A DNA stretch of 64,000 nt from Hermodice carunculata (Eukaryota > Annelida > Polychaeta > Eunicida > Amphinomidae): NCBI GenBank assembly GCA_964020975.1, contig OZ026617.1:33762640-33826639 (forward strand), written 5' to 3'. Under the pieces are notes generated by a model. It was not told the DNA's origin, did not search any database, and saw nothing but the letters and a program-made list of their open reading frames with translations. Shown here in pieces: positions 48,831 through 61,215 of this stretch (positions within the stretch are counted from its first letter, which is position 1; each line of letters starts with the position of its first letter). The translations under genes and the position numbers were made by a program.

Positions 48831-49372
48831 TTAATTCAAATATAGAAGTCTAACATTCTATTTTGCTTTAATGCTCCATTGATATACAACGGTTTTTGTA
48901 ATAAATATTCATGAAGAAACTTAAGATACAAGTTCAACAATCATCAAATTTATTTGCTCAAGAACTGCAAGAGATAGTAGAATGATGATTTATTCTATCT
49001 ACTAATATTAAACTACCCATTGTCCTTTCACAATGTCAAGGAGTAAAACCTAAAATGTGGTTTTACGGGTTGTCCTTTTACAATATTCACTGGTGAAACC
49101 ATGAGTCGGATTGTACTTGCTGATGGTTGACAGAGCAGACAATTGAAGCCATACATCTGGTTTTACCAATTTGAACAATTATACCTAGAAAAATAGAGAA
49201 AATCAAAATTATTTCCTTGTATCCAATACTCTACAACAGGCAAAAACAGTAATTAGCTTAGTATAGGTTAATATCATAATGCAGATTAACATGTTGGTAA
49301 GTTATTTCAAATTAAAATTAGCAGCATAGGGATTAATCTAAGAACTAATATTAAGGGAATCTAGTTTCACAA

Positions 49373-52300
49373 ATTATAATGAATAGATATGAACGTGGCA
49401 AATGATGAATTAGCTAAATATGTGAAGTTTTGCTTATAAAAGCAGAGCTTCATTATGAAAAAAGAAAACTTGTCAAACAAAACATAATTACTAAATTTGT
49501 ATGATACAGGTTCAGATAAGAACAATTTGACTTACCCCTGAATCAGTATGTACCCTTTGTAGCTGGATAGCTTATCCTAGTTAAACCACCTGGCAGTGTA
49601 CAACTGAAGTAGAAACAAACTGGGGCATTATATTCAGTTCCAGTAATAGTAAAATAAACAGTTGCAGCTAGACCACCAGTACAAACCGAGGGAAATCCTA
49701 AGAAGTACTGCAACAATGTACATCTTTCACCAGGATGTAAAACAAAGCCCATGATGACACCTACTCCTCACTTTGAAAGTCTTCAAACAATTAAGGTCTA
49801 TTTCGCTGCCAACTCCAAGTCAATGTTTCAACGTAATGTGTCAAGCTTGTGACACTTGAGTTAATACTGTCAATTTCGAGTATTTTTTTTAACATTGAGT
49901 AAATGTACATTTAGGTATGTCAGAAAAGAATGAAAGTCATTAGCATTGATGTCAAAAACTTGTTATCAAAACATAATTTTCTTAACACGATTTTAAGTAC
50001 AATTAGGCAAACTTGTAACTGTCGTTGGCCGCTGCTTGTTACCGACAGCCCCTGGGGGTTTAACCTAACAGAATACAAGCTAGCCTAAAATGTCTGAAAG
50101 GTGAATATTAAACAGAATGATGCCAAAAGATACAATTAAGTAGCAAAACAGGGAAGTCTAAAATCTCTAAAATCATTGAAGCCAAACTTTCTAACCATCT
50201 CTGGATATTTACAGCAAAATTTGTAGAAGTATTTGATCAAATGTACATCTTTGAATCCTCTTGACTCAAGTTTATTGTAAATAAATTTTAAAAATGTTCT
50301 AGATGCAAAGTCCTGAAATATAGAACAAAATAATACGATCAAATCTGAAAATTTGTGATAAAAACGCATGATATCCACAAGTTTCCGAAATAGTACTGTC
50401 CGGGAAAGGATAGTTAACTACTCGAAAGTTAAACTAATCTATTTTGTCATGGACTTTAATACAAAACCTGCCATTAGCGATCTGAATATCCAAGTCCAGA
50501 AACACATCTCTGAAACCATCTAAATTGTGACCCTCCAAAAGGATATCTTTTGGGTAAATTTCTTCAGCAATTTCACTGAAATTTTCTACATTTACACAAG
50601 CAATGTCACCAATATATCTTGCTTTGTTTAATAATTTTGAAGCCATTTGAAAGTCCTTTATCATCAATTTATTTTAACTTTTGACTCCATCTATGGGTAG
50701 ATTTGTGTACAATGTAGAAAAATCAAAACAAAATGAATCTAGATTTAAAAAGGGTGTTTATGCAATTTGGGTATCCAGAACAAAAGTGGAATAGAGGAGA
50801 CCTCTTCAGATATTTTGATATTAAAATGCCTTTTCATCTCGTCGTTATGTGTATCTATCAAAATTATCAATGGATTGTTTGTGTAATTTATTCAGGTCAT
50901 TTCTTCTCATGTCTGAAATATTGTTTATACCAAGTTCATTTTTCAAAACATTTGTATTTTGCAGCTGGCTTATGCTTATTCCTTGCATTGTTTGCACTGC
51001 TGACTTGTCAGTCTGTAGAGGTATTGAAATCTGCGTTCGTTGCCTGTCCGTCGTAAGACTTTTTACATTTTACACTTCTTTTAAAAAACTTCATCATGGA
51101 ATGTTTTGATTTTGCACATAAATATATCCAGGTGGACCTCTACAAAGTTTGGGAAGGAGATGGTGATGTAAAAGTTTTTTTTTTATTATTATTTTTTTGA
51201 ATTTTTCAATTGATTAAAAAAAGACCAGTTTCTTCATCTCAAGAACTACTTGGCAAATTGCTTTGATATTACATGCAGGGTCAACTGCTCTTATTTTGGC
51301 CACCTAGTGGCTCTGTTAGTTTTTGGGGTTTTTTGTTCAAATCTTAGTGTGTTAAGGTCATTTTTAACTTCTCCAAAACAGCTGAATAGAGCTGATTAAA
51401 ATTTTACGAGAATATCCCTTGACTTTATGCAATGAAAGTTTGTCAAATTGATATAGATATGTTAATTTTTGATAAAGTCTTGAGAAATCAAACTTTGCGA
51501 CCATAGGTAAGTACCGGCTGTTCACATAGTCTTCTTGTTCGATTTGTTGAAAAAATAAAATTTCTTCATCTCAAGAAGTACTTGGCCAATTGCTTTGATA
51601 TTGCACAATGGGTGACCTGGGGTAATTGTTTCCCTTTGTAGCAATGAATTTTCGTTTGTTAAGGTTATTTTCGACTTATTCTCCACAATGGCTGAATATA
51701 ATTACTTAAAATTTTATCAGATCATCATTTAACTTTAGACAATAAAAGTTTGGGACAATAACGTGGATATGAAATTTTTTCCCACTTTTGTTTCCTGAAT
51801 AAAGTCAACTTTTACTTTTCTTTCAATACTGTCTATACGTGCTAAGAAGAAAACTCGTATGGGATATCTATTGGTAGTGTTGATTTTAACTTTGAGTCAT
51901 CTTGAAAATTATTTAAAGATCGAATGACACATTGCCATCTTCGTATTGCTACACCATAGACCCCCTGTTACTATTAGACAGTAGCAAAATACCCATTGGG
52001 TTTTCTTCTCGTGAAGTTACTTTTGACTAAGTTACCTTGAAAGGCCAAACTGTCATATTGTGTCGTCAAAATATATCTCGGTCATATTGGTTCCTCCGTC
52101 CATTGTTCCTGATAAATATCAATATCATATTTGTTTTTGTATGGTCGATTTTAACCTTGCAAGATCAAATTAGAGTTAAATAACATGCAAGCTGATATCT
52201 TGATAATGATGGATCCTAAGCCTGTGGTTAGCATGTTCCGTCACTGGCCACAAAAGAATGGCATGTATTATTCCACACGTACACGATCCTCATAATGATT

Positions 52301-53355
52301 GATGATCTTTTTCTTTGAATTTTTGTGTCTTCAAGCTATTTGCAACCTCTGGTATGATATATCAAACTTTGATAACACTGTACATGTATATAGCTCTGCA
52401 GACTACAGTGGAGGTGTTGCAATAATGTAAAAGCAGATTCCAGTCAGCAGAGCACATGATCATCATGATCCTCTTCTTATGACAACATTTGTAGTTGACT
52501 TTTCCTAATCATAACATGGCCACCCATTTTCATGTTGAAGGATTCAAATGACATATTTTGCATTGCATAAAAAAGTTTTGTAATTATTTTCATGTTATTG
52601 TCTAATTATTGTGTTCAATAAGCGAGCAGTCACTTTTTTGCCTTGAATTATGATAATGAAAAATGTTTTATGGTAAAAATAGGTTCCTTCCTGTATACCG
52701 ACTGAATTACCATCAGCATATTAAAAGGTCATAATATATTTATTATATTTAATATATATAATAAATATATTAATATAATTAATATATTTATTATAATAAA
52801 TAATATAAGTACATTAATTCAAATATAGAAGTCTAACATTCTATTTTGCTTTAATGCTCCATTGATATACAACGGTTTTTGTAATAAATATTCATGAAGA
52901 AACTTAAGATACAAGTTCAACAATCATCAAATTTATTTGCTCAAGAACTGCAAGAGATAGTAGAATGATGATTTATTCTATCTACTAATATTAAACTACC
53001 CATTGTCCTTTCACAATGTCAAGGAGTAAAACCTAAAATGTGGTTTTACGGGTTGTCCTTTTACAATATTCACTGGTGAAACCATGAGTCGGATTGTACT
53101 TGCTGATGGTTGACAGAGCAGACAATTGAAGCCATACATCTGGTTTTACCAATTTGAACAATTATACCTAGAAAAATAGAGAAAATCAAAATTATTTCCT
53201 TGTATCCAATACTCTACAACAGGCAAAAACAGTAATTAGCTTAGTATAGGTTAATATCATAATGCAGATTAACATGTTGGTAAGTTATTTCAAATTAAAA
53301 TTAGCAGCATAGGGATTAATCTAAGAACTAATATTAAGGGAATCTAGTTTCACAA
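49373..53355 (+). repeat. Tandem duplication, copy 2 (3,983 bp)
   Basis: Second copy of 45390-49372. It ends TTTCACAA|ATTTATG, where copy 1 continues into ATTATAATG. The two sides share ATT at the breakpoint, a 3-bp microhomology. The right edge lies within the palindromic satellite, whose array continues only after this copy. Confidence 0.97.
50123..51118 (-). pseudogene. Reverse-transcriptase relic, Penelope-like or related (copy 2)
   Basis: Same content as the relic at 46140-47135, carried by the duplicated segment. It is broken and old; the duplication is much younger than the decay, since the two copies look identical. Confidence 0.5.
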
Positions 53356-56300
53356 ATTTATGTTCAAAATGACAACTGATCAAATCAAAATCACCTTTTA
53401 TCCAAGTGATTTCATTTGTGAAACCACAGAATATCGTATAACCACGTGATTATCGTCAGTGGCAACTGACGAAAGCAGAACAATCATTAATCTAAGTCTT
53501 TTATAACATAAACATGATAAACATAAGAATCTAGTTTTACCAGTTTATGATTGGCTATATCAACTGGTGAAACCAGCAAAGACATTTATCTAAGTATATT
53601 TCTGTGGAAAAGAAAGGAATGTGGTTTCACTAGTTCACATTTAATAATATCAACTGGTGAATTCATAACAGACATATTCTAAGTATATTTCTTACTAAAG
53701 AAAAGGAATGTGGATTCACCAGGTGACGTTTAACATTATCAACTGGTGAATCCATACGTCAACTGGTAAAATCAGAATAGACATATATATAAGTTTGTCT
53801 CTTATATAAACAATGGAATTTAGCTCCACTAGTTGACATTTGCCAATGTCAACTGGTGAAAACATCATAAACATGTATCGAAACAAACTTCGTACTAAAG
53901 GAAAGGAATGTGATTTCACCAGTTTACGTTTAACAACATCAACTGGTAAATCCACACGACAACTGGTAAAATTATAATAAACATATATGTATATATATAT
54001 ATATATATAAGTTTATTTCTTAAATAATAAATGGGAATCTAGTTTCCCTAGTTGACATTTGTCAATAGCAACTGATGACACCAGCATAGACATTTATTTA
54101 AGTATATTTCTTACTAAAGGAAAGAATGTGGTTTTACCGGTTGACGTTTAACAATATCAACTGGTAAATCCATACGTCAACTGGTAAAATCAGAATAGAC
54201 ATATATCTAAGTATATCTTTGTTTCCTTCTTATATAAACAGTGAAATCTAGTTGTACGAGTTGATGTTTGCCAATATCAACTGATGAAACCAGCATAGAC
54301 GTTTATTTAAGTATATTTCTCACTAAACGAAAGAGATGTGATTTCACCCGTTGACGTTTACCAATATCAAGTGGTGAATCCATACGACAACTAGTAAAGT
54401 TATAATAAACATATATCTATGTTTATTTCTTATATAAACAACGGAATCTTGTCGCCCTAGTTGAGATTTGCTAATATCAACTGGTGAAACCAGCATAGAC
54501 ATTTATTTAAGCATATTTCTTACTAAAGGAAAGGAATGTGGTTTTACCAGTTGGCATTTTACAATATCAACTGCTTAATCCATACGTCAACTGGTAAAAT
54601 CAGAGTAGACATATATCTAAGTTTATTTCTTATATAAACAATGGAATTTAGTTTTACAAGTTGATGTTTGCCAATATCAACAGGTGAAACCAGCATAGAC
54701 ATTTATCTAAGTATATTTCTTACTAAAGGAAAGGAATGTGGTTTCACCAGTTAACGTTTAAAAATATCAACTGGTGAATCCATACGACAACTGGTAAAAT
54801 TATAATAAACGTATATCTAAGTTTATCTCTTATATAAACAATGGAATTTAGCTCCACTAGTTGACATTTGCCAATGTCAACTGGTGAAAACATCATAAAC
54901 ATGTATCGAAACAAACTTCGTACTAAAGGAAAGGAATGTGATTTCACCAGTTTACGTTTAACAACATCAACTGGTAAATCCACACGACAACTGGTAAAAT
55001 TATAATAAACATATATGTATATATATATATATATATAAGTTTATTTCTTAAATAATAAATGGGAATCTAGTTTCCCTAGTTGACATTTGTCAATAGCAAC
55101 TGATGACACCAGCATAGACATTTATTTAAGTATATTTCTTACTAAAGGAAAGAATGTGGTTTTACCGGTTGACGTTTAACAATATCAACTGGTAAATCCA
55201 TACGTCAACTGGTAAAATCAGAATAGACATATATCTAAGTATATCTTTGTTTCCTTCTTATATAAACAGTGAAATCTAGTTGTACGAGTTGATGTTTGCC
55301 AATATCAACTGATGAAACCAGCATAGACGTTTATTTAAGTATATTTCTCACTAAACGAAAGAGATGTGATTTCACCCGTTGACGTTTACCAATATCAAGT
55401 GGTGAATCCATACGACAACTAGTAAAGTTATAATAAACATATATCTATGTTTATTTCTTATATAAACAACGGAATCTTGTCGCCCTAGTTGAGATTTGCT
55501 AATATCAACTGGTGAAACCAGCATAGACATTTATTTAAGCATATTTCTTACTAAAGGAAAGGAATGTGGTTTTACCAGTTGGCATTTTACAATATCAACT
55601 GCTTAATCCATACGTCAACTGGTAAAATCAGAGTAGACATATATCTAAGTTTATTTCTTATATAAACAATGGAATTTAGTTTTACAAGTTGATGTTTGCC
55701 AATATCAACAGGTGAAACCAGCATAGACATTTATCTAAGTATATTTCTTACTAAAGGAAAGGAATGTGGTTTCACCAGTTAACGTTTAAAAATATCAACT
55801 GGTGAATCCATACGACAACTGGTAAAATTATAATAAACGTATATCTAAGTATATTTCTTATATAAACAATGGAATTTAGTTTTACAAGTTGATGTTTGCC
55901 AATATCAACAGGTGAAACCAGCATAGACATTTATCTAAGTATATTTCTTACTAAAGGAAAGGAATGTGGTTTCACCAGTTAACGTTTAAAAATATCAACT
56001 GGTGAATCCATACGACAACTGGTAAAATTATAATAAACGTATATCTAAGTATATTTCTTATATAAACAATGGAATTTAGTTTTACAAGTTGATGTTTGCC
56101 AATATCAACTGGTGAAACCAGCATAGACATTTATCTAAGTATATTTCTTATTGAACGAAAGGAATCTGATTTCACCAGTTGACGTTTAGCAATATCAACT
56201 GGTGAATCCATGCGTCAGCTGGTATAATCAGAATAGACATATATCTAAGTTTATCTCTTATATAAACAATTGATTCTAGTTTCACCAGTTGACGTTTGTC

Positions 56301-56650
56301 AATGTCAACTGGTGAAACCAGAATACACATTTGTGCAAGTATATTTCTTTCTTAAACCATAATAAACATATATATAAGTGTATGTCTTATATAAACAATG
56401 AAATCTAGTTTCACGAGTTGACATTTGCCAATATAAACTGGTAAAACGAGCAGACATTTATCTTAGTATGTTTATTACCAAAGGAAAGGAATGTCGTTTC
56501 ACGAGTTGACGTTTGCCAATATTAACTGGTGAATCCATAATAGACGTATATATATAAGTAAACTTCTTATATAAACAAAGGTATCTAGTTTCATTTCCTG
56601 ATTTTTAACAATTTCAACTGTTAAAAGAAAAATAGGCATTAATGTAAGTA
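52970..56650. repeat. Palindrome-bearing satellite array (TTCACCAGTTGA...TCAACTGGTGAA)
   Basis: Units of about 100 bp alternate as dimers of about 200 bp. Nearly every unit carries an inverted repeat, best at 56171-56206 (12-bp arms TTCACCAGTTGA / TCAACTGGTGAA, 12-nt loop) and 56281-56316 (13-bp arms TTCACCAGTTGAC / GTCAACTGGTGAA). Spacers are 'cagcatagacatttatctaagtatatttcttactaaaggaaagg' or 'atatctaagtttatttcttatataaacaatgg'. The first units lie at the right edges of both duplicated segments (49010-49170; 52993-53153). Short frames here are shadows. Confidence 0.92.
53800..55855. repeat. Higher-order repeat, two copies of 1,028 bp
   Basis: 53800-54827 and 54828-55855 match with a constant offset of 1,028 bp, including the (AT)n stretch at 53985-54010 / 55013-55038. 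Both contain about ten basic units. To the right, three near-identical 200-bp dimers follow (palindromes at 55771, 55971 and 56171). Confidence 0.9.
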
Positions 56651-56759
56651 TTTTTCTTTATGTCCATTTTCTATCAAAGAAATCTCTTAGTAGTAGCCAG
56701 TGCTGACAACACTAACAGCATTTACCATAACTACTTGTCATATATGTCCTTTCCACCCT

Positions 56760-57074
56760 TATTTAAACTAGCTCCAAATATGGACTATAATCCTGTGCAA
56801 TATAAAAGTCCTAGCTTAAAAACCTCTTCAGTTATTGTGCGGAAACCAAAGTTGACTCAGGTACCACTGTGACCTTGGAAATTAGGTCAAGGTCACCCAT
56901 CTTCGAACTTTGCTTAGCTTTTGACTAGAATAATACACCTGTACAGTATCAAAGTCCTAGCTAAAAACCTTCTTGAGTTATTGTGCGGAAACCTCAGTCT
57001 ACCGACCGACCGACCGACCGACCGACCGACATGTGCAACGCTATATGCCCCACCTTCTTCGAAGGGGGGCATAA
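56760..57074 (+). mobile_element. Helentron-derived short element, ATGCCCCCC family (3' part)
   Basis: Core units match 14498-15725 closely ('aatatggactataatcctgtgcaatataaaagtcctagc'; 'ttgcttagcttttgactagaataatacacctgtacagtatca'). They are followed by (CCGA)n at 57001-57030 and the terminal hairpin ATGCCCC...GGGGGGCAT (57044-57072), then AATAA. The left end is missing. It sits directly to the right of the palindromic satellite. Confidence 0.75.
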
Positions 57075-58437
57075 TAATAGAAGACTATATACACATATCA
57101 AGGTCAGACAAATTTAAATTTATAATGTCTCTTGGTTATGGTCAAACCTGAATATACAGACCTGCATTCAATTTTAATAGGTCCATGGTATATAATATTT
57201 AAAAGTTCATACTAAGACACTCTCCCTGACAACTGCAAAGCTGCAAGAACACGTACTTTAATTGCGAACTACAAGATTTTTATCCCCTGATGTTTCATGG
57301 CGCAGACTTACTTTAAACTTATATTAACTCTTCAATTGCTTTGATAAGGGATGGACATGTCAACTCAAATGACTCTTAGTTTAAATATTGGTACCTGTTA
57401 AAGGTTACCCAGTGTAGTATTAATTTTTTTGGTTTGTTTATTTATTTATTTCATAAATTAGCAATTTTAATGCGCACCAAATGGCATCAGCAGTATGTAA
57501 AATGCTGGTGTTTAGTTGATATGTAGCACCATAGAGGTTCATTTTGTATGTGGCCCCACAGAGGGCTCTGAATGTGTTTCATAGTGAATAGGAGTAAAAT
57601 ATAGTCAAAAAGAGTGGAGATAAGAGTGTCAGGGAACCGCATTGAAAATTTTCCATTTCCATTCCGTTTCCGGTATCAAAATTATACTTTAGAGCTGCTC
57701 GAATGAGAACTGATTTCACTAGTTGACGTTTCCCGCACCGGATTGTACCGGATTGCACCGAATATGACGGGTTGCACTTAAAACAAAAAACACTCTCATC
57801 ACAGAACCTCCATTACTCCCAAAGAAACAATTACAACAAGAAAAAAAATCTTTTTCTTTTTTCTTTTCTTTTTTTTTTTTGTTTAATTTTGGTTATCTGG
57901 GTTGAATGTTCAGTTACATGTAGCCCAGCTGGACCTAAAAACAAAGAATTGTCTTTGCCAAACATTCTAATAGAAGATGCCTAATATTGGTATTCACATA
58001 TCAATGCTTGCCCATGTGTACCCAAACGTGGAGGGAAGACTCTCATCATACAAAACGAGTAAAAAATGGAAGGGAAGAAAAAAGCTCAAGCAGGAGGAAT
58101 AGAATGAAGAATTGTGGATATAAATAAATTGGCACCAGATATAGCATAAGACAGGAATATCCGAGACAAATCAAAATAAAATTGAACAGAGGCAAATCGC
58201 CTGGGGCCATATAAACATGATGTGATAAGCTGCGTTAAAATGATCCCAAATAATTTCTAATACAAAAAGACAGCTTGTTTTATAAACTAGACCTTAAGTA
58301 CAAAAGAAAAATAATGAATAAGTAAATGAATAAATAGCCAAGGTGGCCAAAACAGCTCTGACCAACTCGGTCGTAAAGATATGAGCACACAAAATTTAAA
58401 AAACTGCAAGAAAGATACAGAGACAGGTAGAGTGAAG
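57075..58437. other. No gene seen; ACCGGATTGCACC repeat at about 57735-57775
   Basis: AT-rich DNA. At 57717-57735 an isolated arm of the satellite palindrome (TTCACTAGTTGACGTTT) sits beside ACCGGATTGTACCGGATTGC repeats, which recur at about 59086-59130. Nothing else was recognised. Confidence 0.45.
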
Positions 58438-58526
58438 AGAAAGAAAGAGAGAGGGAGACAAAGAAAGAAAGAAAGAGAGAAAGAAAGAAAGAAAGAGACA
58501 GAGAAAGAAAGAAAGAAAGAAAGAAA

Positions 58527-58557
<31 letters not shown>

Positions 58558-58558
58558 T
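58438..58558. repeat. (GAAA)n-rich microsatellite
   Basis: Interrupted GAAA/GAGA tract of about 120 bp. Lys-Glu-Arg or Ser-Phe-Leu frames across it are artefacts. The flank to 59080 holds nothing recognised. Confidence 0.95.
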
Positions 58559-59079
58559 TTCAGTCTTGAGAAATTTTTGCATGCATGCTATACCTTTCTT
58601 GGGTACATCATGTACCAGGACAGAACTGCATTTTGTATTTAAAAACTTAATGATATGTTTATGTTGCCTTATTTGGCTTCGGGTCTGGTAGAAAACAATA
58701 TTATTATTATCATTAGTTGTATTTTGACCTTTCAAATATCCAAAGGTGTGTATCAAGCATGTTTACAAGTAAACATGACATAATTGTAGTTTTTTCCTCG
58801 GATTTTTTGCCAACATCAAGAACAAGTGAATAATGTTTATTCTAAAGGTAATTTTTCTTGGAAAATTTGGAGAGTATGACAGGTAATCTTAAATCAGCTA
58901 TAATTTTTTGAAAAGAAAGAAGAAAATGACCAAACTTTTAGCGATAGATTAATGTAGGTTGGGAAGAAATCGGTATGGTGTATAAGTTAAAGATATTTTT
59001 GTGGGTGATTTGTCAAAATATCATTGTTTTACTCTCTATTGTTCAGATCTTTCATTCTTTATAGTCTTTGTTTATATAT

Positions 59080-59341
59080 AAAGCACCGGATTGCACGCAG
59101 GATTGCACCGAATATACCGGATTGCACTTAAAATACAAGACCATCTCATCAAAGAACCTTCATTACCCCCAAAATGGTAATTGAAAAAAAAAATGTTGGG
59201 GGAATTTGGAATGCATTTTTAATACAAGACCATCTTATCCTGACACTATGATTATCCAAAAATGCAATTAAATGGACAAATCAATCTATTTTTCAAAATT
59301 TTTATTTAACTTTATAAAGGGGGGCCACTTGGGTTGACTTA
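59080..59341. repeat. Second copy of ACCGGATTGCACC-linked repeat
   Basis: CACCGGATTGCACGCAGGATTGCACCGAA is followed by 'cttaaaatacaagaccatctcatcaaagaaccttcattacccccaaaa', matching 57740-57820. The 'tacaagaccatcttatcc' phrase recurs at 59220 and 59677. Confidence 0.7.
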
Positions 59342-59513
59342 GACTGGGAAGTCCCCGCTTGCATGTTGTTGTTTTCCACTAGTTGGAAGTTTGGTTCGCA
59401 AACTCGCGCGGTGTGTCAGTATTTCGCGGTCCAATCAATAATTCTATAACATATGTATATATCTTATTCGAACTAGTGAGAAACAACAACATGCAAACGA
59501 GGACTTGCCAGTC
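59342..59513. mobile_element. 172-bp MITE with long TIRs and TA target duplication
   Basis: Left arm GACTGGGAAGTCC...TGCATGTTGTTGTTTT..CACTAGTT (59342-59387) pairs with the right arm AACTAGTG..AAACAACAACATGCA...GGACTTGCCAGTC (59468-59513), with about five mismatches over 46 bp. TA flanks both ends (59340-59341 and 59514-59515), which fits the Tc1/mariner superfamily. No coding capacity. Confidence 0.75.
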
Positions 59514-61213
59514 TAGCGTTGACTGTTGACAAACATGCACCTGAAAACAAGCAATGACAAACTTGTTCATATGTAAGCCAAATATCGGCGTCCATTATAT
59601 TATTAATAAAATAATAATTATTATTCTTATTATTGTTATTGTTATTATTCTAAATGCATAGAATTGCTTGTAAAATACAGGACCATCTTATCCCTAGCAC
59701 TCTCTACCCCAAAAATGACAAAAATTGTTTTCCTTTAAGCTCGACTTGCTCGACTGTTAAGAAATAAGTATCTGAAAACAAACATGGATTCTCTTCGCAA
59801 AACTTTATAATAAATAAGAACTAATATTAGCATCCATTATGATTTTTACCCAGTGTACCCCGACGTGGAGGGGCAATCATATCATACTCCATAAAAAAAA
59901 ATAGAAGAAGAAGAAGGAGACGAACAAGATGAACAAGAAAATATATTTTATATGACAAATATATTTAAAGATAGGGGGAATATATAGCAAAATAAGGAAC
60001 ATATAGCAAAATAAGGAATATGTAGCAAAAAAAAAAAATGCCCCATAAGGATGAATCGAATGTAGGCCTACGAATGTGGAAATACACAAGAATGTATTCA
60101 CGGCAACAGAATATATTTAGAAGAACGAGCTAAGTCAGCTAGACTTCTTGTGCGTGCAAAGGAGTGCCTGATAGTATATGGACGGTAAGATCTCGGAGGT
60201 GCTGAAGAGTCCAAACAATGTTTTTGCAATGAATGCATTATAATGAGACCACATTTTTTGTGGTTCCGTGGTACGTGCGTGAAACAAAAAGAGACGTTAT
60301 TTAAAAACACGGTCATCTTAGCGTATATGAGTAAATTATAGTGTTTGAAATATTGAAAATAAGATCGAACCTAAGCTCAAAAACAGCTTTAAAGTGATAA
60401 TTGAACCGTTATCTAATGAATAACGCCAGGATGGTAAGAGATCTCTCAGAACCAAATCTAAATTAAATAAAGTAGAGAGAAATATCGCCACAGATAACAT
60501 GAAACTAACATAGAGAAAAAAAGTCGCCTAAGGTTATATGAGACAAAATAAGTAAGATATGATAATAAGGGTGAACAATGATCCGAATGTGATTAACGAC
60601 AAAAAGTTCTAATAATAAAAAAGAAAATCATACAGCCAAGATGACCAAAAAAGAAACAGACAGGTCAAAACATACCACGGCCTTTGATAAACCAGTCGTG
60701 GAACACTGGTAAAGTTGAGAGCCAGAGACAAGTCTCTTGGATCGAGCCGGGATGAAACCCGCACCCATTCGCACATCGCAACAATAGGTCACAATGGCTC
60801 TCTCAGAATGCAATGTAAAGATCATTATGACTAGCAAAATCGTGCGAAAAATAATGCTGAATTTTGGACTTTTATGAAGAGATATAAAATGACACACACG
60901 TGTATATTACATGAGAGAAATACGGGTCCATGTCCAAATACGATACCCAAATTTTTCAGTCATACTTTATCTATCAGACCCGATGCACGCTGTTCAAATC
61001 ACAGGGAATGCTATCAGCCCAGCAATGACATCTAGCCCTAGAATATGAAGGCCTATTGGTGTCTGATACATTACAATATAACAGATAAAAAGGGCCTGCA
61101 GGTTTATGTCAAAATACTATACGAAACAAAGGGGGGAGTGAGTGCTGGCATTACCCTCCGAGACACAACCCACCATGACCGCGAAAAAAGAAAAGAAAAC
61201 AAACTAGAAAATT
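59514..61213. other. No gene or clear element seen
   Basis: AT-rich sequence. A stretch near 60700-60810 contains GAGAGCCA...TGGCTCTC (about 60716-60805), a possible inverted repeat. I could not make it into a convincing tRNA or SINE head. Confidence 0.35.
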
Positions 61214-61215
61214 TT

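Larger units (their letters stand above)
45390..49372 (+). repeat. Tandem duplication, copy 1 (3,983 bp)
   Basis: The segment starting ATTATAATGAATAGATATG recurs head to tail at 49373 with constant offset 3,983. Every line compared by eye was identical, including low-complexity tracts. The left junction is ACACAC|ATTATAATG; the internal junction is TTTCACAA|ATTATAATG. Contents: a reverse-transcriptase relic, core-like repeats ('cttcatctcaagaa-tacttgg-caattgctttgatatt' near 47250 and 47580), an AT palindrome, and the start of the CAACTGGTGAA satellite (from about 49010). Confidence 0.97.

Noticed and set aside
53716-54983. Two related 79-codon minus-strand frames
   Set aside because: They are shadows of the palindromic satellite; their similarity comes from the 1,028-bp repeat.
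60700-60810. Possible tRNA-like or SINE head
   Set aside because: A GGGTTTCATCCC stretch vaguely resembles a B box, but the A box, stems and a SINE body could not be established.
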